Below are positions 43,404 through 52,731 of a stretch of 64,000 bases of DNA, one piece after another. The position numbers and the translations under genes were made by a program. This DNA comes from Syntrophobacteraceae bacterium (GTDB lineage Bacteria > Desulfobacterota > Syntrophobacteria > Syntrophobacterales > Syntrophobacteraceae): positions 40,824 through 104,823 of the forward strand of contig PXBG01000103.1 in assembly GCA_003566995.1 (NCBI GenBank). The letters are read 5' to 3'. Under the pieces are notes generated by a model. That model was given only the letters and a program-made list of their open reading frames with translations, was not told the DNA's origin and did no database searches. Position 1 is the first letter of the stretch. Each line of letters begins with the position of its first letter.

Positions 43404-45893
43404 ATGGAATTGAAATATTCTCCAAAAGCCATTGAAGAAAAATGGCAGGCACACTGGGAAAAAGAAAATCTTTTTGCCGTCACCGAGGATGAAAGCCGCG
43501 AGAAGTACTACCTCCTGGAAATGTTTCCCTATCCTTCCGGCCGTATCCACATGGGCCACGTGCGCAACTATTCCATCGGCGACGTGGTGGCCCGTTTTCT
43601 GCGCATGAGGGGCTTCAACGTGCTCCACCCCATGGGCTGGGACGCCTTCGGCATGCCCGCGGAAAACGCCGCCATCAAGGCCGGAATCCACCCCGCCACC
43701 TGGACCCGGGAAAACATCGACTACATGAAAAAGCAGCTCAAGAAGCTGGGCTTTTCCTACGACTGGTCCCGGGAAATGGCCACCTGCGACGTCTCCTACT
43801 ACCGTTGGGAGCAGCTCTTTTTCCTGAAAATGTACGAAAAAGGCCTGGCCTATAAGAAAAGCTCCTACGTGAACTGGTGCGAAACCTGCCAGACGGTTCT
43901 CGCCAACGAACAGGTGGAAGGGGGCGCGTGCTGGCGCTGCGACCAGTCCGTGGCCCAGAAGGAGATGGACCAGTGGTTTTTCAAGATCACCGAGTACGTG
44001 GAAGAACTCCTGGACCACACGGACAAGCTGCCCGGCTGGCCCGAACGGGTTCTCACCATGCAGAAGAACTGGATCGGCAAAAGCTTCGGCAGCCGCATTT
44101 TCTTTCCCCTGGAAGGGATGGACGATCAGCTCACCGTGTTCACCACCCGCGCGGACACCCTTTTCGGCGCCACCTTCATGAGCATCGCCCCCGAGCACCC
44201 CATGGTGAAGGTCCTTTCCCGGGGAACGTCCCAGGAAGAGGCGGTGACGGACTTTGTGCAGCGCACCGTTTTGTCCAAGCGCGGTGACCGTGAAGCGGGA
44301 ATGGTGGAAAAGGAGGGCATCTTCACGGGCAGCTACTGCATCAACCCGGTCACCCGGGCCAGAATGCCCATCTACGTGGCCAACTTCGTCCTCATGGAAT
44401 ACGGAACGGGAGCCGTCATGGCCGTGCCCGCCCACGACCATAGAGATTTCGAATTCGCCTGCAAATACGGCCTGCCCGTGAAAGTGGTCATACAGCCCGA
44501 CAAGGGCAGCACGCCCCTCAACCCGGAGGGACTCACGGCCGCCTTTGAAGAGGACGGCGTCCTGGTGGAATCGGGGGAGTTTTCGGGCATGCCTTCGGAA
44601 GACGCGCGCGTGGCCATCACGGAGCACCTGGCCGGCAACGGCCAGGGGGAACTGACCACCCAATACCGGTTGCGCGACTGGGGCATTTCCCGTCAGCGCT
44701 ACTGGGGAGCGCCCATTCCCATCATCTATTGTGAGACGTGCGGCACCGTCCCCGTTCCTCCCGAGGACCTTCCCGTGGTGCTTCCCACGGACGTGGAGCT
44801 TCTGCCCAACGGTGCCTCCCCCCTGCCCGTGCACGAGCCCTTTGCCGTTGTGAACTGCCCCGCCTGCGGTGAAACTGCCCGGCGGGAAACGGACACCATG
44901 GACACCTTCGTGGAATCTTCCTGGTACTTCGCCCGTTTCGCCTCGGGAAACCACGGGGAAGGCCCCCTTGACCGGGAAAAGGTCAAATACTGGCTTCCCG
45001 TGAACCAGTACATCGGCGGCATCGAGCACGCCGTGCTCCATCTGCTCTATTCGCGCTTCTTCACCAAGGTGCTTCGGGACATGGGGTATCTCACCGTGGA
45101 CGAACCCTTCGAAAACCTCCTCACCCAGGGCATGGTCATCAAGGACGGCGCCAAAATGAGCAAGTCCAAGGGCAACGTGGTGGACCCGGACCAGATGGTG
45201 GAAGCCTACGGGGCGGACACGGTGCGCCTGTTCTGCCTCTTCGCCTCCCCCCCCGAAAAGGACCTGGAATGGAGCGACCAGGGAGTGGAAGGCTCCTTCC
45301 GCTTCATTTCACGAATCTGGAGGCTCGTGGCAGAAAACGAAAAAGCGTTGCGCGAAGCTGTTCCCTATGAGGGCGGAGCACAGCTTTCCAAACCCCTTCG
45401 CGACCTGCACCGCAAGACTCACCAGACCATCAGGAAAGTTTCCGAGGACATTCATGACCGGTTTCATTTCAACACGGCCATCGCCTCCGTCATGGAACTG
45501 GTGAACATGATGTACCAGCTCCAGGAATCGCCCCCATCCGACGACCGGTATTGGCCCGTCATGAAGGAGGGAGTGGAAGCCATGGTGCTTCTCCTCTCCC
45601 CCATCGTCCCCCATGTGGCCGAAGAACTGTGGCGGGGACTGGGCCACGAAGAATCCATCGTGAACGCCCCCTGGCCCCGATGGCGGGAAGAGGCCCTGGA
45701 AGCGGATGAAATGCTCATCGTGGTCCAGGTCAACGGAAAGCTGCGAAGCCGCGTCACCGTGTCCGCGCGGGCGGGCCGGGAGGAGATGGAGCGTGCGGCC
45801 CTGCAGGACGAACGGGTCCAGGATTTCATCGCCGGCAAGGACATCAGGAAGGTGGTGGTGGTGCCCGGCAAGCTCGTCAATATCGTTTTGTGA
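43404..45893 (+). CDS. leuS: leucyl-tRNA synthetase
   Basis: 829-residue class Ia synthetase that charges tRNA-Leu. HIGH-type motif [12 protein letters not shown] (about residue 46), KMSKS motif [18 protein letters not shown], the CP1 editing domain with [18 protein letters not shown], and the tRNA-binding C terminus are intact. Start ATG at 43404 has GGGCG-type sequence ahead; an upstream reading at 43329 lacks family similarity. It leads the leuS-lptE-holA operon. Confidence 0.97.
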   Translation: MELKYSPKAIEEKWQAHWEKENLFAVTEDESREKYYLLEMFPYPSGRIHMGHVRNYSIGDVVARFLRMRGFNVLHPMGWDAFGMPAENAAIKAGIHPATWTRENIDYMKKQLKKLGFSYDWSREMATCDVSYYRWEQLFFLKMYEKGLAYKKSSYVNWCETCQTVLANEQVEGGACWRCDQSVAQKEMDQWFFKITEYVEELLDHTDKLPGWPERVLTMQKNWIGKSFGSRIFFPLEGMDDQLTVFTTRADTLFGATFMSIAPEHPMVKVLSRGTSQEEAVTDFVQRTVLSKRGDREAGMVEKEGIFTGSYCINPVTRARMPIYVANFVLMEYGTGAVMAVPAHDHRDFEFACKYGLPVKVVIQPDKGSTPLNPEGLTAAFEEDGVLVESGEFSGMPSEDARVAITEHLAGNGQGELTTQYRLRDWGISRQRYWGAPIPIIYCETCGTVPVPPEDLPVVLPTDVELLPNGASPLPVHEPFAVVNCPACGETARRETDTMDTFVESSWYFARFASGNHGEGPLDREKVKYWLPVNQYIGGIEHAVLHLLYSRFFTKVLRDMGYLTVDEPFENLLTQGMVIKDGAKMSKSKGNVVDPDQMVEAYGADTVRLFCLFASPPEKDLEWSDQGVEGSFRFISRIWRLVAENEKALREAVPYEGGAQLSKPLRDLHRKTHQTIRKVSEDIHDRFHFNTAIASVMELVNMMYQLQESPPSDDRYWPVMKEGVEAMVLLLSPIVPHVAEELWRGLGHEESIVNAPWPRWREEALEADEMLIVVQVNGKLRSRVTVSARAGREEMERAALQDERVQDFIAGKDIRKVVVVPGKLVNIVL

Positions 45894-45910
45894 ATCAGGG
45901 AGCGAGGGCC

Positions 45911-46435
45911 ATGGGCCGAAATCTGCTGTTTGCCGCGGGAGCCGTCCTCCTGTTGGCCCTGGGCTTTTCAGGATGCGGCTACAGGTTTTCCGGGGAAGGG
46001 ACGGGGCCAGAACCGGGCATGACGGCCGTCGCCATACCCGTTTTTGAAAACGCCACTTCCGAGCCGGGGCTGGGTGCCCTTTTCGCCGGGGCCCTGCGCC
46101 AGGAGTTCATGCAGAGAGGTTCCATGCGGGTGGTCCCCACGGAGGAGACAGACTTTGTATTCCGGGGCAAAATCACCAGCATTCACACCTCGGAGCTGGC
46201 TCACAGGACCTTCGAAGAAACGGTCGTGACCCAGCTCCACCTCACCCTGGACATTCGGTGCCGCGACACGCGCAGCGGCGAAACCATCTGGCAGGACCCG
46301 GCCATGACCTACCACCAGGCCTACAATCAGGACGCGGATGCCATGGTGTCCTTTCAAAACCGGCAGGACGCCCTCAAAATCCTGGCCCGCCAGATGGCTG
46401 TGCGCATCCACGACCGCTTCCTCAACAATTTCTGA
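45911..46435 (+). CDS. lptE: LPS-assembly lipoprotein LptE
   Basis: 174-residue outer-membrane lipoprotein that plugs the LptD barrel for LPS export. The signal ends LGFSGCGYRF with the lipobox Cys-Gly-Tyr typical of LptE. The body has VAIPVFENATSEPGLGALFAGALRQEF, the LptE family core. ATG 45911 follows GAGGGCC. The leuS-lptE-holA order is a classic conserved gene set and supports the call. Confidence 0.9.
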   Translation: MGRNLLFAAGAVLLLALGFSGCGYRFSGEGTGPEPGMTAVAIPVFENATSEPGLGALFAGALRQEFMQRGSMRVVPTEETDFVFRGKITSIHTSELAHRTFEETVVTQLHLTLDIRCRDTRSGETIWQDPAMTYHQAYNQDADAMVSFQNRQDALKILARQMAVRIHDRFLNNF

Positions 46436-46439
46436 CCAA

Positions 46440-47444
46440 ATGACCTACAAACAATTCAGGAAACATCTGGAAAAGCAGGATCCGGCTCCCGTTTATCTCT
46501 TTGCGGGGGGCGCGGACCTGCTGGTGGATGAAGCATGGAAGGCCCTGCTGAACAAAATCGTCCCGCCCCAGGCCAGAAGATTCAATGGGGAACGGCTGCG
46601 CGCGGAGGAGCATGAAGCGGAAGACGTCCTCAACCGCCTGCGAACCCTTCCCATGTTCGGGAGCAGGCGGCTTGTCATGGTGCAAAACGTCGACGCGTGG
46701 AAAAAGGAACAGAGGCAGGCCCTGCTAACCTACCTGGAGCGCCCCGGCTCGAAAGCCTGCCTGGTCCTCACCGCCGGCTCCCGAAAGGGCCTGGAAAAGG
46801 TGGAAGCGGCCGTGAACCGCCACGGGCAGGTGGTGACCTTCCCCCCTGTGACCGGCGGGGCAATCCCCGGGTGGCTGCAGGAAAGGGCCGCCGGCTACGG
46901 AAAAAAAATGAGCCCGCAAGCGGCCCAGCAACTGGCGGAACAGGTGGGAGATGACCTCAACTCCCTGGAATCGGAGCTGAACAAGCTGTGTCTTTACGTG
47001 GGGGAGCGTTCCCAAATTGAAACGCAGGACCTGAAGGAAACGGTCAGTGCCCAGCGCTCCCATAACGTTTTCGAGATGTTGCGCTGTGTGGGCTCCAAAA
47101 AACCAGGAGCAGCCGTCCATGCCCTTCGCCGGCTCATCCTCTCGGGAGAAGCTCCGCTGCCCATTCTGGCCCTGCTGGGCAGGCAAATCCGCATCATGTG
47201 GCAGGTCAAAGACGGCATGGAACGGAAGTTTTCCCCGGCGCAAATGGCCAGGGAGATCGGCATCCCCACCTACACGGTGGACAGTTACCTGAAGCAGGCG
47301 GAAGCATTCACGGAAAGGGACCTTTACGCGGCACACGCCGCCATTCGCCGGGCGGATGTGAGGATGAAGTCCACGAGCACCAACCCGGCCCTCATTCTGG
47401 AAGAAGTGATCGTCGGCCTGTGCCTGGGGAAAGCATCCCCCTGA
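46440..47444 (+). CDS. holA: DNA polymerase III delta subunit
   Basis: 334-residue clamp-loader subunit that opens the sliding clamp. The N-terminal PVYLFAGGADLLVDEAW and RLRTLPMFGSRRLVMVQNV, together with QLAEQVGDDLNSLESELNKL and the C-terminal KSTSTNPALILEEVIVGL, match HolA. It starts ATG at 46440, just after lptE. The final codons overlap a hairpin (47435-47470). Confidence 0.93.
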   Translation: MTYKQFRKHLEKQDPAPVYLFAGGADLLVDEAWKALLNKIVPPQARRFNGERLRAEEHEAEDVLNRLRTLPMFGSRRLVMVQNVDAWKKEQRQALLTYLERPGSKACLVLTAGSRKGLEKVEAAVNRHGQVVTFPPVTGGAIPGWLQERAAGYGKKMSPQAAQQLAEQVGDDLNSLESELNKLCLYVGERSQIETQDLKETVSAQRSHNVFEMLRCVGSKKPGAAVHALRRLILSGEAPLPILALLGRQIRIMWQVKDGMERKFSPAQMAREIGIPTYTVDSYLKQAEAFTERDLYAAHAAIRRADVRMKSTSTNPALILEEVIVGLCLGKASP

Positions 47445-47470
47445 GAAGAAGTCTCCGTACAGGGGGATGT
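47435..47470. terminator. hairpin at the end of holA
   Basis: CATCCCCCTG (47435-47444) pairs perfectly with CAGGGGGATG (47461-47470) over a 16-base loop. The stem overlaps the last codons and stop of holA and lies between convergent holA and rpsT. No U-run follows, so termination efficiency is uncertain. Confidence 0.55.
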
Positions 47471-47513
47471 GAATGTGCGGGATGGTTGTTGCGGATGCAG
47501 GAGCTGTTGCTTC

Positions 47514-47780
47514 TCAAGCCTTCAGAATGGCGTTGACCCTGGAGGTGAGCCGGGAAATCTTGCGCGCAGCCTTGTTCCTGTGAATGACGCCTTTCTGAGC
47601 CGTCCGGTCGATGGTCGAAATGGCGTCCCGCAGTCTCTCCTGCGCAAGCTCAGGATTTGATCGAAGGGCATCTTCAAGGCTTTTGATGACATTCTTCATG
47701 CGAGTTTTACGGGCGCGGTTGCGCAGACGGCGGACTTCGTTTTGCTTCGCCCGTTTGAGAGCGGATTTGTGATTGGCCAA
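47514..47780 (-). CDS. rpsT: 30S ribosomal protein S20
   Basis: 88-residue basic protein that binds 16S rRNA. ANHKSALKRAKQNEVRRLRNRARKT at the N terminus is diagnostic. The start codon is TTG at 47780, with GAGGAGG seven bases upstream. E. coli rpsT also starts with UUG and is autoregulated through it, so the rare codon may be functional here. A complex leader lies upstream (47811-47868). Confidence 0.97.
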   Translation of the reverse strand: MANHKSALKRAKQNEVRRLRNRARKTRMKNVIKSLEDALRSNPELAQERLRDAISTIDRTAQKGVIHRNKAARKISRLTSRVNAILKA

Positions 47781-47810
47781 CGTGAAACCTCCTCTTGCTC
47801 TGTCAGTTTG

Positions 47811-47868
47811 ATTTCATGAGGATTTTCATGAAATGGAGCTGAACAGCTCCCTTCCGTTCGTGAAAATC
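47811..47868 (-). promoter_or_regulatory. rpsT leader with two alternative hairpins
   Basis: Hairpin A: GATTTTCA (47821-47828) pairs with TGAAAATC (47861-47868), enclosing the perfect GGAGCTG/CAGCTCC stem (47835-47850). Hairpin B: ATTTCATG (47811-47818) pairs with CATGAAAT (47827-47834). A and B share 47827-47828 and cannot fully form together, so a switch in front of the UUG start is plausible. This is inference from base pairing only. Confidence 0.5.
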
Positions 47869-47935
47869 CCCTTTATTTTTATCAAATCTTTCATTTGGAA
47901 CAAATCAAAACCTTCGGACACACGGACACAAAAAA

Positions 47936-48055
47936 CAAAAAAGAAAGAACCAACAACTTCTTTCCTTTCAGGGCGGGAACAGCAGGCCGCCACCAGGCCC
48001 CCTCGCTGAGGAGCCTCCTGGAAATCTTTATTCTTTCCAGAACCTATAAGAGAGG
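47936..48055 (-). ncRNA. candidate small RNA between greA and rpsT
   Basis: On the minus strand a promoter-like TTGACA (48081-48086) with 17-bp spacer to TACTTA (48058-48063) is followed by a structured stretch: CTGGAAA/TTTCCAG hairpin, a GC-rich CCAGG...CCTGG fold, and a final GAAAGAA/TTCTTTC hairpin (47943-47964) followed by T6GT5. No ORF is visible. About 115 nt long. It could instead be an attenuated 5' leader of rpsT. It does not match an RNA family that I recognise. Confidence 0.45.
47943..47964 (-). terminator. intrinsic-terminator-like hairpin with U-tract
   Basis: Minus-strand GAAAGAA, loop GTTGTTGG, TTCTTTC, then TTTTTTGTTTTT. The stem is A/U-rich and can be lengthened by four more pairs (one G-U). 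It would end the candidate sRNA before rpsT. Confidence 0.5.
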
Positions 48056-48137
48056 CATAAGTACCCTCAATGCACGGTCATGTCAAGGCAAAAGACGGGA
48101 TCGATGATCCTTTGTCCGCCAAACACCTTCTTCTCCA

Positions 48138-48608
48138 TCAGTGAAGGATTTCGAGAATTTCAAGCATCTTGACCCCCTTGGGAGTCTGCACACGCACCTC
48201 ATCCCCTTCCACTTTGCCGATGAGAGCCTTTCCGATGGGGGAAGTGACGGAAATGGTTCCCGACTGCACATCCGCCTCGTAAGGCCCCACGAGCCGGTAG
48301 GAGATGACTTCGCCCGTGTCGAGGTCTTCCATCACCACTTTGGCGCCGAAAATGGCTTTGCCGTTGGAATTGCTGGAAATGTCTATCACTTCGCACTGAG
48401 ACAGCTTCTGTGTCAGGTCCTGAATGCGTCCTTCGATGAGGGACTGCTTGTCTTTGGCTGCCTCATATTCGGCATTTTCCGACAGATCTCCATGTCCTCT
48501 GGCTTCTTCGATGGCCTTGATAACGGCAGGCCTTTCTTCCTTCTGCAACCGTTTCAACTCGATCTTCAGTTTTTCGTAGCCTTCAGCTGTGATGGGTGTT
48601 CTCTGCAT
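48138..48608 (-). CDS. greA: transcription elongation factor GreA
   Basis: 156-residue factor that rescues backtracked RNA polymerase. The N-terminal coiled coil has the acidic tip GDLSENAEYEAAKDKQ, and the FKBP-like C-terminal domain ends SPIGKALIGKVEGDEVRV. Start ATG at 48608 with AAGGAG upstream. It has its own consensus promoter (48641-48669). Confidence 0.97.
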   Translation of the reverse strand: MQRTPITAEGYEKLKIELKRLQKEERPAVIKAIEEARGHGDLSENAEYEAAKDKQSLIEGRIQDLTQKLSQCEVIDISSNSNGKAIFGAKVVMEDLDTGEVISYRLVGPYEADVQSGTISVTSPIGKALIGKVEGDEVRVQTPKGVKMLEILEILH

Positions 48609-48640
48609 GAACTTCTCCTTCAGAAAATGATTTAACCTTT

Positions 48641-48669
48641 ATTTAAATAACATTGGGAAAGCCTGTCAA
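48641..48669 (-). promoter_or_regulatory. sigma-70 promoter of greA
   Basis: Minus-strand TTGACA (48664-48669) and TTAAAT (48641-48646) with an exact 17-bp spacer; expected transcription start near 48634, about 26 bases before the ATG. The -35 box is perfect and the region is AT-rich. Confidence 0.75.
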
Positions 48670-48732
48670 GCTCGATGGAGTCGGGCAACCTCTTTTGGCG
48701 GTGTGGCGAAAAAAAGGCAGCTTCTCGCACAA

Positions 48733-48761
48733 TTCCCCCGGCTTCTTGCAAGGCGGGGGAA
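48733..48761. other. hairpin in greA-pyrB intergenic region
   Basis: TTCCCCCG (48733-48740) pairs with CGGGGGAA (48754-48761), 13-base loop, between the divergent greA and pyrB genes. No U-run. Possible operator or leader element for pyrB; a weak TTGATT/TTAGAT pair at 48787-48816 might be the pyrB promoter. Confidence 0.4.
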
Positions 48762-48873
48762 CAAAACGGCGCACCTTTCAATTTTGTTGATTCTTTTGAA
48801 GCATCTCATGTTAGATTAAATGGATTATCTTGAAGGATCAAGGACCAACTCACAAGGAGAAGAGGAACCCTCC

Positions 48874-49797
48874 ATGCCTTTCCAAAGAAAAGATCTTTTG
48901 GGAATTCGGGAGCTTGAAGTCCATGAGATCGAGCACATACTGGAACTGGCATTTTCACTGAAAGAAATCAACAGCCGCTCCATCAAGAAAGTGCCAACCC
49001 TCCGCGGCAAGACCGTCGTCCACCTCTTTTACGAAGCCAGCACGCGAACCCGCACTTCTTTCGACATTGCCGCCAAGCGATTGAGCGCCGACACCTTCAG
49101 CATCGGCGCCACCACCAGTTCCCTGACCAAGGGCGAAACCTTTCTCGACACGGTGAAAAACCTGGAAGCCATGAAGCCGGACATCTTCATCATCCGCCAT
49201 TCCGCTTCGGGAACCCCTCACCGCATCGCCCAGCGAACGCCCGTGGCCGTCATCAATGCAGGCGACGGCATGCACGAACACCCGTCCCAGGCGCTCCTGG
49301 ACATGATGACCATCCGCCAGTTCAAGGGAAGGCTGGACGGGCTCAACGTTCTACTCGTGGGAGACATCGCCCACAGCCGCGTCGCCCGCTCCAATATCTG
49401 GGGGCTCACCAAAATGGGATCGCGCGTGACCACCTGCGCTCCCCGTACCCTTCTGCCGCCCCACCTGGAAACCCTGGGCGTTCAGGTGTGCCCCCGTATG
49501 GAAGAGGCCATTCCCCATGCGGACGTGATCATGATCCTGCGTCTTCAGAAGGAAAGGCAGGAGCAGAAACTGCTTCCCTCCCTTCGGGAATACGCCGTGC
49601 AATTCGGCGTCAACGCTCAACGGCTGCGCCGCGCCAAAAAAGACGTCCTGATCATGCACCCGGGACCCATCAACCGGGGGGTGGAAGTGAGTCCCGATGT
49701 GGCCGACGGCCCCCATTCGGTGATTCTCGAACAGGTGACCAACGGCGTCGCCCTGCGCATGGCCCTCCTCTATCTGCTGGCACAGAATCAGCCCTGA
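48874..49797 (+). CDS. pyrB: aspartate carbamoyltransferase catalytic chain
   Basis: 307-residue enzyme that joins carbamoyl phosphate and aspartate, the first committed pyrimidine step. Carbamoyl-phosphate motif STRTRTSF near residue 54, HPSQALLD near residue 134, and the C-terminal HPGPINRG. Start ATG at 48874 has GAGGAACC upstream. The regulatory chain PyrI is not nearby. It is followed by pyrC on the same strand. Confidence 0.96.
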   Translation: MPFQRKDLLGIRELEVHEIEHILELAFSLKEINSRSIKKVPTLRGKTVVHLFYEASTRTRTSFDIAAKRLSADTFSIGATTSSLTKGETFLDTVKNLEAMKPDIFIIRHSASGTPHRIAQRTPVAVINAGDGMHEHPSQALLDMMTIRQFKGRLDGLNVLLVGDIAHSRVARSNIWGLTKMGSRVTTCAPRTLLPPHLETLGVQVCPRMEEAIPHADVIMILRLQKERQEQKLLPSLREYAVQFGVNAQRLRRAKKDVLIMHPGPINRGVEVSPDVADGPHSVILEQVTNGVALRMALLYLLAQNQP

Positions 49798-49895
49798 TTC
49801 CCCCGTTCTTCGCCGGCACAACCTTTGCCAGCACACCCCTTGATGGATATCCGCCCTTTTCCTTTCCCAATTTTAAATGAAATGGAGTCTTTGTC

Positions 49896-51209
49896 ATGCA
49901 ACAGGAAGGATTTGCCAGCTTTTTGCTTCGACAGGCCCGGGTTCTGGACCCCGAACACCATCGGGACGAAACGGCCGATATCCTGGTGTCCGGAGGCATC
50001 CTCAAGGAGGTCACGCCTCACCTGAACATTCGCGAGACGGGCCTTTCCAATGTTCAGGAAATCGACCTGGAGGGAAAATGGGTTGCCCCCGGGTTCGTGG
50101 ACATGCACGTGCACCTGAGGGAACCGGGGGAGGAATACAAGGAAACCATCGAGTCGGGAACCCGTGCCGCCGTGGCGGGAGGGTACGTGGCGGTGGCCTG
50201 CATGCCCAACACCCATCCCGTGAACGACAGCTCCGCCGTGACCCGGTTCATCGTGGACCGCGCCAGGGAGCGGGGTTCCTGCCATGTTTTTCCCGTGGCC
50301 TCCATCACCCTTGGCAGCAGGGGAAAGGACCTCACTGAAATGGGCGAATTGCAGGAAGCGGGGGCCGTGGCCCTCTCCGATGACGGCCGCCCCGTCATGG
50401 ACAGCATGACCATGCGCCGGGCCCTGGAATATTCCAGGACCTACAACCTGCTGGTGATCAGCCACGCGGAGGACCTTTCCCTGGCGGCAAACGGAGTGAT
50501 GAACGAGGGGCCCACTTCCACCCTTCTGGGACTGAGAGGGATTCCCGCCGCGGCGGAGGAGGTCATGATCGCCCGGGACATTCTCCTTTCCCAACTGACG
50601 GGTGCCCCCGTCCACATCGCTCACGTGAGCACGGAAGGGTCTGTGAGCCTCATTCGAAACGCCAAGAACCTGGGAATCCAGGTCACAGGGGAAACGGCGC
50701 CCCATTATTTCACTCTCACCGACGACGCCATCATGAAATTCGACACTGTTTTTAAAGTTAATCCCCCCATCCGACGACATAGGGATGTAGAGGCCGTCAA
50801 AAGAGGTCTTGCCGATGGAACCCTCGACGCCATCGCCACGGACCATGCGCCTCACAGTTCGCTGGAAAAGGACACGGAATTTGAATTTGCCGCCAATGGG
50901 GCCATCGGCCTGGAATCAGCCCTTCCCCTGGCGCTCGGCCTGGTGCGGGAAGGAGTGCTCAGTCCCCTGGAAATGGTGGCCAAACTGTCCCGGAATCCCG
51001 CCCGGATTCTGGGAATTCCACTGGGATCCCTTGAAACCGGAAAACCGGCGCACCTCACGGTCATCGACCCGGAAGCGGCCTATGTGCTCGACGCGGAAAC
51101 CTTTCAGTCCAAAAGCCGGAACTGCCCTTTTCACGGCTGGAAGGTTCAGGGCCAGGTGCTCATGACCGTTGTGGACGGCCGGATTGCCTTCACAAGACTG
51201 AACCTATGA
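49896..51209 (+). CDS. pyrC: dihydroorotase
   Basis: 437-residue zinc amidohydrolase (class I, PyrC of the multifunctional type) that closes carbamoyl aspartate to dihydroorotate. Metal HxH in WVAPGFVDMHVHLREPG, substrate region MPNTHPVNDSS, and the catalytic Asp in IATDHAPHS. Start ATG at 49896 with GGAG eight bases upstream. Its stop overlaps the regulator start (ATGA). Confidence 0.95.
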   Translation: MQQEGFASFLLRQARVLDPEHHRDETADILVSGGILKEVTPHLNIRETGLSNVQEIDLEGKWVAPGFVDMHVHLREPGEEYKETIESGTRAAVAGGYVAVACMPNTHPVNDSSAVTRFIVDRARERGSCHVFPVASITLGSRGKDLTEMGELQEAGAVALSDDGRPVMDSMTMRRALEYSRTYNLLVISHAEDLSLAANGVMNEGPTSTLLGLRGIPAAAEEVMIARDILLSQLTGAPVHIAHVSTEGSVSLIRNAKNLGIQVTGETAPHYFTLTDDAIMKFDTVFKVNPPIRRHRDVEAVKRGLADGTLDAIATDHAPHSSLEKDTEFEFAANGAIGLESALPLALGLVREGVLSPLEMVAKLSRNPARILGIPLGSLETGKPAHLTVIDPEAAYVLDAETFQSKSRNCPFHGWKVQGQVLMTVVDGRIAFTRLNL

Positions 51210-52606
51210 ACACGTGCCAAAATTCTGTCCCGAAAATTCTTGTGGTTGACGATGAACGGAGCATGAGAGAATTCCTGGAAATCATGCTCCAACAGGACGG
51301 ATACCGCGTCCAGTGCGTCGATGACGGGGAAAAAGCCGCCCGCGCCCTCCGGGACCAGTCCTTTGACCTCATCATCACCGACATCCGCATGCAGCCCATG
51401 GACGGACTGGAGGTCCTCAAGATGGCCCGGTCCGTCTCTCCCCGGACGGTGGTCATCATCATTTCAGCCTACTCCAGCACGGAAACGGCCGTGGCCGCCA
51501 TGAAGGAAGGAGCCTACGACTACCTTCCCAAGCCTTTCCAGATCGATGAGATGCGCACGGTCATCGGAAACGCCCTGGAAAGCCGCAACGGCAATGGAAG
51601 GCCTCCGCCCCAGCCCGAAGGCCCCCTGTATTTCGGTTGTCTCATGGGGGAAAGCCCTCCCATGCGCCGGGTCTATGAACTCATCGGGCGCGTGGCCTCC
51701 AACAGCAGCAACGTGCTCATCACGGGAGAAAGCGGGACGGGCAAGGAACTGGTGGCCCGGGCCATACACGGCCAGAGCCCCCGTTCGGGCAGGCCGCTGG
51801 TCATCGTCAACTGCGGAGGCGTTCCCGAAAACCTCGTGGAAAGCGAACTCTTCGGGTATCGGAAAGGTGCCTTCACGGGAGCCTCCAGCAACCGCAAGGG
51901 TCTCGTGGAAGCGGCACAGGGCGGGACTCTTTTCCTGGACGAAATCGGGGAACTGACTCCCGCCCTGCAGGTGAAGCTCCTGCGCCTGGTGCAGGAAAAA
52001 ACCATCAAAATGATCGGCGACACGGAAAACACGGAAGTGGACACGCGCATCATTTCCGCCACCAACAGGGACCTCGAGCAGATGGTCATGGAAGGAACCT
52101 TCCGCGAAGACCTCTACTACCGCCTCAACGTTTTGCCCATTCACCTTCCACCCCTGCGGGAGCGTTCGGAAGACATCGCCCTGCTGGCCCGCCACTTCCT
52201 CTCAAAGTTCAGCAAGCGCTTCGGCAAAGACATTCGAAAGATTTCATCCTTCGCCCTGGACATTCTCAGGAACTATGATTTTCCGGGAAATATCCGGGAA
52301 CTGGAGCACATCATCGAGCGGGGCGTGGCCCTGGAAGCATCGAGCATCATCCTTCCCGACAGCCTCACCCTTTCCACCCACAAGCGCAGCAGGAACAAGG
52401 CCCATGAGACCCACGCGCCAGCCCTTCCTGAAGGCACGGATCTGGACAGCTACCTGGCTCACATGGAAACCAGGCTGCTCGCAGGGGCCCTGAAACAGGC
52501 GGACGGCGTCAAGCACAAGGCCGCAGAAATCCTTGGAATCAGCTTCCGTTCCTTCCGCTACCGCCTGCTCAAATACGGCCTCGCCTCGGAAGAGGATGCC
52601 TCGTGA
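51206..52606 (+). CDS. sigma-54-dependent response regulator (NtrC/PilR-like)
   Basis: 466 residues in three parts. Receiver domain: ILVVDDERSMREFLEI, phospho-acceptor Asp in IITDIRMQPMDG, Lys in LPKPFQ. AAA+ sigma-54 activation domain: GESGTGKELVARAIHG, the GAFTGA loop and GGTLFLDEIGEL. C-terminal Fis-type HTH: VKHKAAEILGISFRSFRYRL. PilR is the closest familiar type, but no PilS kinase is adjacent. Start overlaps the pyrC stop, so it is translated with the pyrimidine genes. Confidence 0.93.
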   Translation: MNTCQNSVPKILVVDDERSMREFLEIMLQQDGYRVQCVDDGEKAARALRDQSFDLIITDIRMQPMDGLEVLKMARSVSPRTVVIIISAYSSTETAVAAMKEGAYDYLPKPFQIDEMRTVIGNALESRNGNGRPPPQPEGPLYFGCLMGESPPMRRVYELIGRVASNSSNVLITGESGTGKELVARAIHGQSPRSGRPLVIVNCGGVPENLVESELFGYRKGAFTGASSNRKGLVEAAQGGTLFLDEIGELTPALQVKLLRLVQEKTIKMIGDTENTEVDTRIISATNRDLEQMVMEGTFREDLYYRLNVLPIHLPPLRERSEDIALLARHFLSKFSKRFGKDIRKISSFALDILRNYDFPGNIRELEHIIERGVALEASSIILPDSLTLSTHKRSRNKAHETHAPALPEGTDLDSYLAHMETRLLAGALKQADGVKHKAAEILGISFRSFRYRLLKYGLASEEDAS

Positions 52607-52731
52607 CCTTGGGTTTTCCCAAAGGAGAGACGGGCGGGGCTGGCGCCCGCCAGGTGAATTTTTCCACGGTGGCGGAATCTCCAGGGGGAAGGGCTCCCGA
52701 AGGTTTTCAAGGCCTGCGTTTTTTCCCTTTC

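Noticed and set aside
47961..48030. CAGG...GGAA...AGCAG string on the plus strand resembling the SRP RNA apical loop
   Set aside because: The base pairs between the loop elements are missing (CAGG-GCG-GGAA-C-AGCAG), and there is no promoter or terminator in that orientation; the structured transcript looks more likely on the minus strand.
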